The notes beneath the pieces were generated by a model that did not search any database, had not been told where the DNA came from, and was given only the letters and a program-made list of their open reading frames with translations. A stretch of 45,494 nt of DNA from Nemertoderma westbladi (taxonomy: Eukaryota; Xenacoelomorpha; Nemertodermatida; Nemertodermatidae): the NCBI GenBank assembly GCA_032718475.1, contig JAUCBJ010007465.1, positions 1 through 45,494 of the forward strand. Reading direction: 5' to 3'. A program made the translations under genes and the position numbers. This document shows, piece after piece, positions 1 to 10,889 of the stretch. Every line of letters starts with the position of its first letter. The stretch's first letter is position 1.

Positions 1-149
1 ATCCAATACCAAAATAAATAAAAATGCTCCCCAAAAACTAACTTTTCACACCAAAATATATAACAAAACCCCCAAAATTTATACAGATTTTCTCAAAATA
101 AATACATATTCCCCCAATATAATCGAATATTCTAACAAAACGATCCTAC
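1..149. other. AT-rich left flank, no gene seen
   Basis: Short AT-rich stretch with several runs of four to five C residues. No coding potential is visible. It lies directly outside the left LTR. It does not continue the reverse transcriptase reading frame found outside the right LTR, so the two flanks of the LTR element do not form an obvious empty site. Confidence 0.6.
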
Positions 150-599
150 TGTGTTGTCCAGATAGGAAAATACCACCGCCTGACGACCTATAACCGTATC
201 GCTATAGGTACTACGTTATGTATCACGGAGTGTCCCTACCTAGAAGTTAATTACCGCGGTCTACCCGAACCAACGTGCCTATTAACCACTTTACAACACA
301 AATACACTGCCTACACACTAATCACCTTCGGAAAGTACTGTACACTAAACCCTAAATTAGGTACAAGTACTTGTATAACAAATAATCAGTAGTTAAAAAT
401 ACTTGAACAGCCAAAAGAACCACGGTATCTGCTGGAGTGACCGGTGCACAAAATCACCAGTCTTTACCTACGCCGAGCAGCCCTGATGTAGTACCGGGGT
501 TAGTTTAACTATAACAGTATGTATAGCAAACACAATTACTGTAGGAATAAACTTGGGGATATGAATGTTGCGAATAATCGCATAAACTCTGAATAATAA

Positions 600-1160
600 A
601 TATTACGCTACGCGTACAAACCATTCAAACAAAATGCAGACCAAATACTGACAGACTACTATCAAGCCTAAACAAACTACGGTATATGCAGACTCCGAAA
701 TGGTTAAGTAGTATGCGTTCTAACCCAGTAGTACGACTTATTCTTTAGATGGGGGTTTACCTTACAGCGATGGCTGCCCCTACTTCCTAACCGTTCTTTA
801 TCGGACAGATGCTTTACACACACCGAAATTTCCTCAAACCCAACAGCAGCCAGACAACTATCCAGCCTACAAATTATCTAAATAAAATTATACGCTACCC
901 GTACAGACTACACAAACAAAGTACAGACCAAACGCTGGCGGACTCCTATCAAGCCTAAATAAACCACAGGACATGCAGACTCCGAAATGGTTAAGTAGTA
1001 TGCGTTCTAACCCAGTAGTACGACTTATTCTTTAGATGGGGGTTTACCTTACAGCGATGGCTGCCCCTACTTCCTAACCGTTCTTTATCGGACATACACT
1101 CTACATGCACTGCAATCCGTTCAGACCTAATCAACAGTCAGCCAACAGTCAAGCCTACAA
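600..1160. repeat. 287-bp tandem duplication inside the LTR
   Basis: Two neighbouring copies of a block: the word GCAGACTCCGAAATGG starts at 688 and again at 975, an offset of 287 bp. The stretch from there through TTCTTTATCGGACA is almost identical in both, while the upstream halves are more diverged. The same pair occurs in the other LTR (12333 and 12620), so the duplication predates this insertion. Confidence 0.8.
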
Positions 1161-1384
1161 ATTATCTGTACAATCTGAGCAGGCTTACACGCCTTCTGCT
1201 CAATACTGGCCTACAAATAAATAAAACTGCCAGAAATAAGTAAACTATACAAAAGAATGAGGGGTGATCAATCCCTATTCCCCTGGCAGCCTACAGTATA
1301 CAATAGATCACAATCGAATAATACTGCTGTACCTATACTGTTGTAGGTACCGGTCCGGATGATCAGGCAGTCAGGCCTACTGGT

Positions 1385-1400
1385 TACCGGTCGACCGGTA
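1385..1400. promoter_or_regulatory. 16-bp perfect palindrome in LTR
   Basis: TACCGGTCGACCGGTA is its own reverse complement. It is repeated in the other LTR at 13030-13045. The half motif TACCGGTA also punctuates the leader region at 11025-11272. A protein-binding role is inference from symmetry and recurrence only. Confidence 0.4.
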
Positions 1401-2703
1401 CTTTCGACTAGATTGCTTACACCGCAATCCAGAAGCAATATCTGTTATTGTTTGCGCTTTTGAAGACCTTTGACAGTTTAACCTGCCAAAATTATAATGT
1501 CTTTTGTTTGATAGATAGTCTTTAGCCTATGACGAGTATTTGATACACTACATTAGCCGAAGCCAGTCTATGCGCAATCATTCACCCGTTGGATATACCC
1601 GGGAGACTGAGTTCGGAGCTTAATGATTGATGGTGTAAGCCTACTGTATTATTCGACTGATCGTAATATATAATCTCTGACAAATATTATTCACTTTCGG
1701 GAAATATTAACAGTTCCTTTAGGACGTGGCGCTCTAAATATGTAAACAGAATTATGACTTAAACTAGACACAACGAAAAGGCTATAGATTTACGTATATG
1801 GCGCATTCTTTAGGAGATGCTTTGTTATCAGTTACAATCATACACAATGCTGCACAATACTGCACACTAATCTGCCGACCTTCACTAAATTTGGTCACGT
1901 ATAAAGAGAGCAACATACAATTTATGTCGGGCATATGAAATAGCATTAGATTCACTTCAAACCACTCAACATAGGTCGCAATCGTTTATCTGTAACCGGT
2001 CTCTCTAACCTTTAGTATATCGAGAAGGTGGGGTGTCTGACTATTGATCAGTATTCCGATATAATAATTCATCAACCAATATAATGAATAACCGACAGTG
2101 AAAGCAGTAATATTAGTAAGATATAAACAATAACACTGAATTGCATTGAATTGGTTTGTAAGTAGTTTGATAACAGATATACGTTCTATAATTAAGCCTA
2201 CTAATGTAAGAGCTAAAGAGCTGATAACACGGAGGTGCCAAAAGCCGGTGTTCTTAGGCTCTGGGCAAAAACATAACACTGAACTACTGAGTTCTGTATA
2301 CACCTCCAACACAGAGACAAAAAACGCTCTGATTGGTCAACCGAACAACGAGAGAACAAAGAAACAAAGAAACGTCGACGTGGCAATATCAGCTGTTAGC
2401 CGTCGTCATGGTAGCGACACTGTTTTCAAGAGTATCCAGCTTATCGCGTCACGAGATTGCGGATTATGTCCTCTAAAGTACAAATACAGTACAAATACAG
2501 AAGAAATGACTTTTATGTCCTCTAAAACACCAGTACAGCAAGGACACGGCCTTTTTATGCCTGGCAAACCAACTACAGAGTACTTTAAGGGAAAATAACC
2601 GGTTAATGACGCAAAAGCTTTTACACCGCTCCCAGAAAATGGGATTTAAGTCTATAAAATATAACAAATCACAGTTTCTAAAATATAAAAATACTCTAAA
2701 CAG

Positions 2704-4225
2704 TTAGTCTTTCTTACGCGGACGGCGTTTACGCAGTTTTTTGAGGCTAGCAAGAGTCCTTTTCTCTTTGGGGCGAGCCACTTTACTAGGAGGGCTATAA
2801 ATCCTGGGTGAAGGGTGCAATATGATTGCATCAGAAGGTGTAGGATTATGGTCGGGGTATCCGCCGTTTCGATATGCTTCTCCTCGAGCTGATTTTCCTC
2901 CGCTCGTAGCTGGATACGTTCATCCAAAAACTCTCGCAGAGAATGGGGTTGTCTAAGTTCGATATCTTCTTAGAGATTCTGGATTTCACAATCGAACTGA
3001 GATAAAGACAATTCGTTTATCGCTTGGACTTGCTGTTACAACTTACGTTTATCTGAACAAACGCAGGTTTCCTTTCTGATCTTTGTAGAATAGCGTTTAA
3101 CTCGTTTGGTACAACGTTCTCCGCCACTTTGGTGACAGGTTATATCGTGTTAAGCCGGGACGATGGTAAGGGTTAAACGGCGATATTAAATGTCCGCGTC
3201 CCAATCCGGCTAGGTAGGATGGGCTAATATCTAGGAAGCCCACAACTGGGGTGCCACCGACTAATCGTTCAGGTAACACTAGATCTTTGAGCAGTGAGTA
3301 CAGCTCGGGAGGATCCGTCATACTAATAGGATCAAGAGTCTGAGGTCTCACTAGGGAATGAGGAGCTCTGATCGAGTATTCCGAAACTCTGATCATTGGT
3401 TTATTTAAGGATCGTCTGAGTCGAACGAGCGTAGGTGATACATTGAACAAGTTTCGCTCGAAACTCCCGTAAGTATAGCGAGTAAAACCGTGTTTAAAGC
3501 AACGTCTCCGCGGATGTTTATGTCTTTCCGTTTGTTGGTTGGGTCTTGGGCATTCATCGCAATAATACCAAAAACGCACGTCTTGTAGGGGAAACGCGAG
3601 TGATCTTTCTCCAGCTTACAATATTCCTCCATCCGTTCGAAGCTATCCGGTACAACAGGTAGCGATCGATCGGCGGTAAGATACATCATAGTGGAATAGA
3701 GCCGTTTGAGTTCTACCATGCGGTCATGATGTATACCTTGAGGATATCGAGTTTCTAGATTCTGTTGACTGGTAATATCGAGATAGGTTTCTCTCAAGCA
3801 TTCCAGGTATTTGGTGGAGTCGCTGCGTTTATCCGGCTCTTTCGACATCTGCACTTTCGAGTCGGTTTCGAATAGAATTTTCGTGTTCGAGTCTCAGTTT
3901 ATCGTTCCGCTTCCGCTGGGTATGATATTTAAATAAACCATTTCCCTTTGGTGTCTATATCGTTCGTATCGTGTAGGTCGATAGGATGACCAGTAGTTAA
4001 GAAGTTCATATATATACCATTACGATGCGTATAGCGAGCGGTGAATTTTCTACAGTCCAACTCACGCGTGAGCTGCTCTTGGGACATTGGCGGTTCGATA
4101 TAACGACCATCGTCCTCCGCAGCAGTTGGACCAGCGTCGCCGCGTATCAAGATATCGACAAACGCTTGTAAAGGTAGAGTATATCGCTCCCTGATACCAA
4201 GATCATCTTCTATCAACTCAATCAT
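2704..4225 (-). pseudogene. Decayed ORFs in env position of the BEL-type element
   Basis: Between the Gag-protease ORF and the 3' LTR, the minus strand carries a chain of frames that read like protein but are broken: 4225-3929 (98 aa, including DDGRYIEPPMSQEQLTREL), 3854-3405 continuing in another frame into 3579-3097 (with a YYCDECPRP segment and several His/Cys), and a last stretch ending at a stop at 2704-2706 with a very basic tail (RKRRPRKKD). Frame changes and stops separate the pieces. I do not recognise the family. No hydrophobic fusion or anchor segment is obvious, so calling it an envelope gene would be unsupported. A 65-bp relative of 4052-4118 is embedded in the RTE element at 37327-37391, so this sequence exists in other copies. 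It may be an accessory gene, a captured host gene, or an unrelated insertion. Confidence 0.45.
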
Positions 4226-5867
4226 ATCTGCTATATAAGTTTATCCATATTATAATGAGTTTATATTTAGGCGAGCGGGCGTCGCTGCCTACCCCTCTCT
4301 GCCCCCGGACAGTGCGAGATCCTCAGCGCTGGTGTACTTTCGCCGATGTGCCTATCGCCAACGTCGTAGCTGCACAACGACTACAACAACCAGCACGAGC
4401 CACTCCACCGTCCGTCCCAAAGGCTTAGATATACTTCAGGTTCTTACTGGAGAGTTAGGGTTACTTTCACAATTGCGACTCGCTACTGTAAACACACCTT
4501 AGTAGTAACATTCACCTACAAACGCACAAATTCCACGTAACAATCACAAATGGTACACATTCTATCACACATTCGGGTCATTTGTCCGTTAGTCAAGTGC
4601 CTTCCAGAATGTCACGTTGTTATTATGTATCCTTGGACACTAGCGGTGTGTTATTTATTCCCTATGCTATTCAATGGGGTATGCTTTCTATTGTTCTTTT
4701 AATTCACTTCTAATTCTAGCGTGGTTGTTGCCATGGTGACATTATGGAAAGCTAGCGGTAGAATTAGGGTAATTCTCATGCATACAGATCTGGGATGCTA
4801 TTTAATAGTAAGTCTTTAATGGTCAATATCCCCTTTATACATGATTCTATGAATTTTATCGGCTATTGACTATACATTGGAGATTCTCGCACACAAATAC
4901 ACTTAATAGAGTGAATCTCCGCTCCCATGATCTATTAATTAATGGAATTTTGGGAATGTTATAAATTGTACAAAATGACAATTTATTAAATTCATTGAAA
5001 TATCTGAATTTAAATTTATTCCCGTAAATTTTATTATTTAATGTTAAATAGACACAATTTTATTCCAGAACGTGTCTGGGGACTGGGATCCTTGATTCTA
5101 GGAATTTTGTCCTTTTAAGAGTATCGGTAAGTGCTACGATATCTTAATCGACTAGAATTTTAAAGGATCTGATATTTGACAGATTTTGTAAATATTAATA
5201 ATTAATATTTAGGATGGGCACCAGTTTATTTCAGAACTTGTCTGGGGACGTTAACCATTGATTCTAGAATTTTGTCTTTCAAGTATATCGGTGGGTGCCG
5301 CGATATCTTAATCGACTAGAATTACAGATGGTCAAAGGGTTTAACAGATTTATTTTGCGTTATACGCTACTGTTAAAGGGACATCACGCTACTATATGTA
5401 TTATTTAATATATGGTATGAGAGCAATATCGCACGAAGCAATGTCAGTGTGAAGAGGCAAGTCGTTTCCAAGGTCTACCCAGAGCTTGGTTTAGCCGAGA
5501 CACGAGGATCTGAACTTTGCATTCCTAATACTCTGCCTACCAATAATACTTGAATATAGTAGTGGCTTTATTGTACTTTAATAAGTACGGACATTTCATC
5601 TTACTGTAGTTACGTATTTATAATATAACACGGACAGTAAGGAAAGAGAAAAATACTTGTTTCTCACCGTCACACTAAATATAATATAAGTAATTACGTA
5701 CGCAATAAACACGAATATATTGCACTATTCTACTAAATAATCGCTAAATAATATTCTACTAAATTAAATAAAACGATTATAATAAAATTACATAGTAATA
5801 CATACAGAAATATAAAAATAATAAAATAATATAAAATAATAGAGTCACACACCCACTCCATATGTTG
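4226..5867. other. Non-coding interior of BEL-type element
   Basis: No convincing ORF. 4265-4440 is GC-rich compared with its surroundings; the rest is AT-rich. The only structure I see is a diverged pair of roughly 110-bp repeats (5049-5160 and 5215-5323). In a complete BEL/Pao element the integrase would lie about here on the minus strand, but no HHCC zinc finger or DDE core is recognisable. Confidence 0.5.
5049..5323. repeat. Diverged tandem duplication, about 165-bp spacing
   Basis: The words CAGAACGTGTCTGGGGA (5066) and CAGAACTTGTCTGGGGA (5232) start two copies. Both run through a shared TTGATTCTA stretch and end in CGATATCTTAATCGACTAGA. The copies differ by substitutions and small indels, so this is an older duplication within the element. 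Confidence 0.7.
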
Positions 5868-8800
5868 TTACGTTATGGAGTCCCTAGATGTTTGAAGGAT
5901 TAGGGAAGTGGTCGTGGGAAGAGAATCTTGCCTTCCACAGTTTCCGGAGAGTCCTCCATTCCCTTCCGGTAAACACAAACGACCGACTGGGTGATTGAGT
6001 CGCTGCATCCCGAATACAATTCCAGGTTTCCTCTTCGTCCTGGAATAGTGACGATAGAAACATCGCTCTAGGTACACGACGGCCTTACAAAGCCGATTCC
6101 AGGAGCTATAGTGGTCCGTCGCTCCCTGCAGGAGAGGTGAGAGTCCCTGCGAGACGTCTGATGTTCCAGAGCTCCAATCGCTCTCTCTGATCTTCATGAA
6201 GGATCCACTCGCGGTGGGGAGGTCCAGATCCACGGCGTCGTCCCTGGCAATATGTAATACCGACAGATCTATCCCGGGTTCAAATAACTCCGATCCACCC
6301 ATCCGGGTTTTAGGTTTGACTTTCTCCGCTCCCTTGGCTGGTCTAATCTCAGTCGGAGTAAGATGGGGAGGCCATTCATCCTCTTTACTCAGGAAGTCGG
6401 GTTCACCTAACCGGTCTGTAGTATCTGTCAGTTCTTGAGGAGTTGCTCCTCTGGAAGCGATGTCAGTTGGATTAAACTTCTTGGGGCAATATCTCCATTG
6501 ATCTACATTGGAGCTAATATCGTCATTATCTGAGGAGTATGGTGTTCCCTCAGTTGGGTCGTCTCCCTCACTAGTATCATCTTCCCATTCACTCACCTGG
6601 CAGACGCGATCTTGAAGCAGTCTTTCTCTGAGTGTTCTTCGGGAAGGTCCAGTAAGGTACCAACCTACTCTAGTTCTTACCGCATAGGTCTGAAGTGGTT
6701 GCGGTTGAGCAGGTCGTTTCTCCAATGTCTCCAGCGCCTCATGCGCGTTTTGACCGATTAATATTTGTACTCCAGGATAATCGGTGTCGAATCTAGGAAT
6801 GTTAAGTTGTTGGGCATGATCATCTTCGTCCCAATTATAAGGTTCCACTTGGGTGGTAGCGAAGTTCTTTATTTCCACCATTTTGACTGACCTTATACTG
6901 TGTTCTCCTAGTTTATCCTGTGGAGTGGACAACTCACCTATATAATAGTCGGCAGCCACAGCAGATTTCCAAACCTGCATGATCCCTGACATGTTTAGCT
7001 TGGTTCGGAACTTGGGTTGTCCAGCAAAGATGTCTTCGGCTAGTTCTTTATCGATGAATGTTCCTGTGCTGCCGGAGTCCAGGAGGGCGTTCACTATATA
7101 GCTCTTCTGAGGTCCGTGGACCCGTAACTGGACTACAGGAAATTCTCGGATTCCTACATTTGTAGTTGGCGCTTTCCAGGATTGTTGTTGATCTGAAGTA
7201 GTTAGGGTGAGGTCGCTGTCTGTGTCTTTCTCATACATGAGTGCTCGATACACTGCGGTGGTGTTTATTAAGTAACAGGATTCGTTTTGGTCGGAGAATT
7301 CGTCCGTATAGAATCCTTCCATCTCAGAACTTTGGTCAGTGTCGTTCACATCACTGAATTGGACATGTAGTTGTTCGGACTCACTTACCTGACTCGGGCT
7401 GCTTCGTTCGAATTCAGTGTGCAACAAGATATGATGTTTTGCACCGCACTTTGCACACCTTGCGTCGGAGTAACAGGTTCGCCGTTGGTGTCCTCGTCTG
7501 AGGCAATTATAACACAACCGCTTATCCCACATGACTTCACGTCTGTCCTTTAGAGATTTCCTCAGGAATTCATCACACGCACTTAAACGGTGGGGCCCAT
7601 CGCACAGCACACATTTGGGCTTGATGTTACTTACTTTAACATGTGCTGTGTGGTGCACGTTCGTTCTTTCCTCGGGCTTTCTCACCTGAACTCTCTTGGG
7701 AGACGTAGGAGGAGTTTTTCTTACCTGTTCTCTCCTGTCATTGGTTCGAGACTTGAATTTACTTACCTGGTCTTTAGGCGTTTTATTGACATAATAAGAT
7801 CTTTCAGTGTCTTTCCCGCTATCCTCTCCTTGAGAAGTCTGGCTTTCGCCGTCGTCTGTATAACACACTGGTGTTACCCTTCTCCTAGAAACGGGTTTCT
7901 CACTTACCTTGTTTTCCAGTGTCTTCTCTCTGGACTGCCTTAGGAGCTGTAATTTCACTTCTCCATCTAAGAATGACATGAGATCAGCCATGGTAGGGTC
8001 TCGTCGTTGTTGTTCCATCATATATAACACTTTCTTGTCCCAGCGTATACCTACTCCACCCTTGGGCAAAGTAGATGCTAAGGCTCCTACAACCATAGAA
8101 TTCTGGTATTCATGAGACTTACCTAACCAATCTAGTTGTCTACAGATCTCCTGAATCTCATCGGAAAACCTTATAATCCCGCTGCTAAAAAACTTTCGGG
8201 GCGCTACCAACTTTGCATACAAATACCTAGCTATGTTATTCCTATTACCATACCTGATGTTTAGTGTATCCCAAACTTGTCTTAATCCGTCTGGATGTCC
8301 AATAAACTTTAACGCCATTAACTTGGGAGATCCTTCCAAGCACTCGATGAGGAATCTAAGTTTCTCTCCATTAGATAGTACAGAGTTCTGTATGTTATCT
8401 TTGTAATATTCATTAAAAGGTAACCATTTCATCTCATCTCCATTGAACTTGACGATCTCTCCCACCTTTACCGCTTGCCGGGCTTCGGTTCTAGCCATTT
8501 GACGCGTAAAACTTTCTTGGGCCATCGTGTTATTTAATATCGAGTTATCGGTATATAAATTTCTCGGATTATGATCCGGTCTATAGGGAATATCATTATC
8601 AACAGGTCTATAATTACCCTTAATAGGGTTCACTATAGGAGTTTCTACTTCGCTAGCAGTATAGATGCATGTAGGCTCCACACCTTGCGCATGAGATACT
8701 TCAGACCTAACAGGTTGACACATTGTTACGGGGGGTGTTGGTATACCCTTTTGTGTATTTACTAATTTATCGCGTTCTAGCACGATACTTTGCTGCACTT

Positions 8801-10889
8801 CTTGCAACTCTAATCTACTTTCCCTTACTGTGCCCTTGAATTGCTGAACGGTCTCCTGCATCTGTCCGAGCAGGAGATCCATCCCCCGTCGTCTCTCATC
8901 CACCCATTCAACCGCCGAAGCGGGATTCGCCAACGTTGTAGCGGGCGGACGAGGGACAACGGGCGACAAATCATGAATATTTCGCTCGGAGTCCAGGGCA
9001 TGAACTGTCTCCTGGGCTGTTCTGCTGGGCACAGGTATCTTGGTACTGTGCAAAGGGAATTTAGAGGTAGGTTCAGGGAACACAGGTGTCTCTATCACCG
9101 AAGGGGTGATTTCAAGAACAGGCCTAATTATTTCAGGCTCATCTACTATAGTAGGGAGTCTTTCTATTGTAATTATTTGGTCTGTGGGTTCTGTACTACC
9201 TAAGTTGGTGTTATTTAGTTGCCTTCTAACAGCTGGAGGCAAATCAGGCAATTTCTGACGGTGGGATGTTCTTTTACGTCTGCTTAGGTGAGATCTATTT
9301 CCTTTGCCCTCAGTATCGGTGGTGTCGCCTTCCTCAGATGATGTATATCCCTGTCTTTTGGGGGTAGATCGATTCATCATCTGCATATTACTAGCTGTTA
9401 ACTGTTTATTTATGCAGTCTTGATTCTCCTGAATGTTTTCCAATTCTAGTTGGGTGGTTTCTTCAGCCGCTCTCCGTTCTGCTTCTGCTACTGCCTCTGC
9501 CGCCTTTCTTTCCGCTTCGGCCGCTTTTCTCCCCGCTTCTGCTTCTGCCGCTGCCGCCTTTCTTTCCGCTTCGGCCTCTGCCGCTGCCGCCTTTCTTTCC
9601 GCTTCGGCCGCTTTTCTCTCCGCTTCTGCCTCTGCCGCTGCCACCTTTCTTTCCGCTTCGGCCGCTTTTCTTTCAGCTTCTGCCGATGCCACTGCTGCTG
9701 CTACTGCCGCTGCCTTTCTGTCTTCTATACGTTTTTTCTTTACTTGTTCTTCTTGGACTCTAGTGATGCGGAGGCGTTCATCAAATTTAGCCTGGTTCGC
9801 AGCCCTCATTTCCACATCGATGGCATCCAACACACGCTGAGTTCCTTCGCTATTAGGGCTAAGTCCATCTAACCTTCTCCTCAACTCTTCATCTCCTAAA
9901 AAACGCTGATAGTCTGACAGATAGATGTCAATGGCATCCCTCTTATGCGGTTTCTCTGCCGTCGCTTCACTTTCCACTTGGGAAAAAGTAGCGTCTGTTG
10001 ATTCTCCATGGGTTGAGCGCTCCTCCAGCTGAGCTTTCCACTGAGCCGTTCCTTGAACCTGGCGACTCACCCGTTGAAACCAAGTCTTTACGGCAACTTG
10101 CAACGACGTGTCTTGTCTTCTTTTAGAAGCCTCTTCAAAGGCTGATAATATTAGCCTGATTCGCAGAATTCTTTCTCTAACTTGATAAAGCAGTTGTCCC
10201 TGCTCTTGAGGTCCTTGAGGTTGTTGAAACAGTTGTTTTACTACTCGCTCCATAGAGCTGAAGAATCCCTGTGTGTATCCGGCTGCGGACCTCTTCCACA
10301 CAGCTGGATCGATGGTTTCCTTGGCTACTCCCATCCGGTGTATGTCTTCCCAGGCAGCTTCTGATAAATCAAATGGGAGTCCGGGTCCGGGGAAGTTCCA
10401 TTGCGACTCGACCATAGACTTCAGCTCTTCCCTTGTGTATCCCTCATAACTATCTTTAGTTGCTCGCTTATGTCTCGCCCAATCGATCTGGTGTTCTTCC
10501 ACAGCGATCAATAACCTAGTGAGTACGGCTGCAGGAAGGATGAGAAGGGGATCCGAATAAACCGCATCCGTCATCCTTGCTCCGCGCTCGGGTGTCAGCT
10601 CTACAGTATCTTCACTACTGGAGCTGTCGGGCCGCTGAGAAATAAGTTCTTGGTTCGCGGGTTGTTGCTGTTCCGCTGCTTCTTGGTCCCGCTTGACCTG
10701 AGCTCGAGTGCCTATGATAGACCTACGATGTTGGACCAGCCTAGGTTCTGTTATTACTACTGGAGGGATGACCTTCCTCACAGTGGGAGGTGAACTGAAC
10801 TTAGGACTAGACGGTTCTACACCTCTATCTGAGTCGCAGATAGTTACATCTAATAAACTGTCTGACAGGTTCTGCTTAGTATCAGACAT
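5868..10889 (-). CDS. BEL/Pao Gag-protease polyprotein lacking RT and integrase
   Basis: An uninterrupted 1673-codon frame. In order: an N-terminal Gag region; a coiled-coil of AEAERKAAEAER-type repeats (about residues 394-477, DNA 9460-9710); a BEL Gag core of the DUF1759 type (about 805-960); zinc knuckles C-x2-C-x3-H-x4-C and C-x2-C-x4-H-x4-C plus a CxxC-x3-H-x4-H unit (about 1093-1160); an aspartic protease with LLDSGS near residue 1271; and the usual BEL segment ending GWYLTGP (about 1405). An acidic linker then jumps to NPTDIASRG (about 1475), which in full elements lies after RT and RNase H and just before integrase. About 550 residues or more of RT and RNase H are therefore missing, yet the frame is kept. 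The end (from about 1600) degenerates before the integrase. Gag would form capsid particles and the protease would process them. Confidence 0.85.
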   Translation of the reverse strand: MSDTKQNLSDSLLDVTICDSDRGVEPSSPKFSSPPTVRKVIPPVVITEPRLVQHRRSIIGTRAQVKRDQEAAEQQQPANQELISQRPDSSSSEDTVELTPERGARMTDAVYSDPLLILPAAVLTRLLIAVEEHQIDWARHKRATKDSYEGYTREELKSMVESQWNFPGPGLPFDLSEAAWEDIHRMGVAKETIDPAVWKRSAAGYTQGFFSSMERVVKQLFQQPQGPQEQGQLLYQVRERILRIRLILSAFEEASKRRQDTSLQVAVKTWFQRVSRQVQGTAQWKAQLEERSTHGESTDATFSQVESEATAEKPHKRDAIDIYLSDYQRFLGDEELRRRLDGLSPNSEGTQRVLDAIDVEMRAANQAKFDERLRITRVQEEQVKKKRIEDRKAAAVAAAVASAEAERKAAEAERKVAAAEAEAERKAAEAERKAAAAEAEAERKAAAAEAEAGRKAAEAERKAAEAVAEAERRAAEETTQLELENIQENQDCINKQLTASNMQMMNRSTPKRQGYTSSEEGDTTDTEGKGNRSHLSRRKRTSHRQKLPDLPPAVRRQLNNTNLGSTEPTDQIITIERLPTIVDEPEIIRPVLEITPSVIETPVFPEPTSKFPLHSTKIPVPSRTAQETVHALDSERNIHDLSPVVPRPPATTLANPASAVEWVDERRRGMDLLLGQMQETVQQFKGTVRESRLELQEVQQSIVLERDKLVNTQKGIPTPPVTMCQPVRSEVSHAQGVEPTCIYTASEVETPIVNPIKGNYRPVDNDIPYRPDHNPRNLYTDNSILNNTMAQESFTRQMARTEARQAVKVGEIVKFNGDEMKWLPFNEYYKDNIQNSVLSNGEKLRFLIECLEGSPKLMALKFIGHPDGLRQVWDTLNIRYGNRNNIARYLYAKLVAPRKFFSSGIIRFSDEIQEICRQLDWLGKSHEYQNSMVVGALASTLPKGGVGIRWDKKVLYMMEQQRRDPTMADLMSFLDGEVKLQLLRQSREKTLENKVSEKPVSRRRVTPVCYTDDGESQTSQGEDSGKDTERSYYVNKTPKDQVSKFKSRTNDRREQVRKTPPTSPKRVQVRKPEERTNVHHTAHVKVSNIKPKCVLCDGPHRLSACDEFLRKSLKDRREVMWDKRLCYNCLRRGHQRRTCYSDARCAKCGAKHHILLHTEFERSSPSQVSESEQLHVQFSDVNDTDQSSEMEGFYTDEFSDQNESCYLINTTAVYRALMYEKDTDSDLTLTTSDQQQSWKAPTTNVGIREFPVVQLRVHGPQKSYIVNALLDSGSTGTFIDKELAEDIFAGQPKFRTKLNMSGIMQVWKSAVAADYYIGELSTPQDKLGEHSIRSVKMVEIKNFATTQVEPYNWDEDDHAQQLNIPRFDTDYPGVQILIGQNAHEALETLEKRPAQPQPLQTYAVRTRVGWYLTGPSRRTLRERLLQDRVCQVSEWEDDTSEGDDPTEGTPYSSDNDDISSNVDQWRYCPKKFNPTDIASRGATPQELTDTTDRLGEPDFLSKEDEWPPHLTPTEIRPAKGAEKVKPKTRMGGSELFEPGIDLSVLHIARDDAVDLDLPTASGSFMKIRESDWSSGTSDVSQGLSPLLQGATDHYSSWNRLCKAVVYLERCFYRHYSRTKRKPGIVFGMQRLNHPVGRLCLPEGNGGLSGNCGRQDSLPTTTSLILQTSRDSIT

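Larger units (their letters stand above)
150..2625 (-). repeat. 3' LTR (minus-strand element)
   Basis: 2476-bp LTR, nearly identical to 11795-14268. By eye I noticed only about half a dozen differences: near 177, 626, 1232, 1494 and 2301, plus a small indel cluster at 2211-2227. Inside it are a 287-bp tandem duplication (the block starting at 688 recurs from 975) and a perfect 16-bp palindrome at 1385-1400. The plus-strand reading frame 2146-2598 is antisense to the element and is not regarded as a gene. Confidence 0.85.

Noticed and set aside
2146-2598. 150-codon plus-strand frame in the LTR, also present as 116 codons at 13891-14241
   Set aside because: It is antisense to the element and is shared only because the LTRs are nearly identical. 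The start differs between copies and no domain is recognisable.
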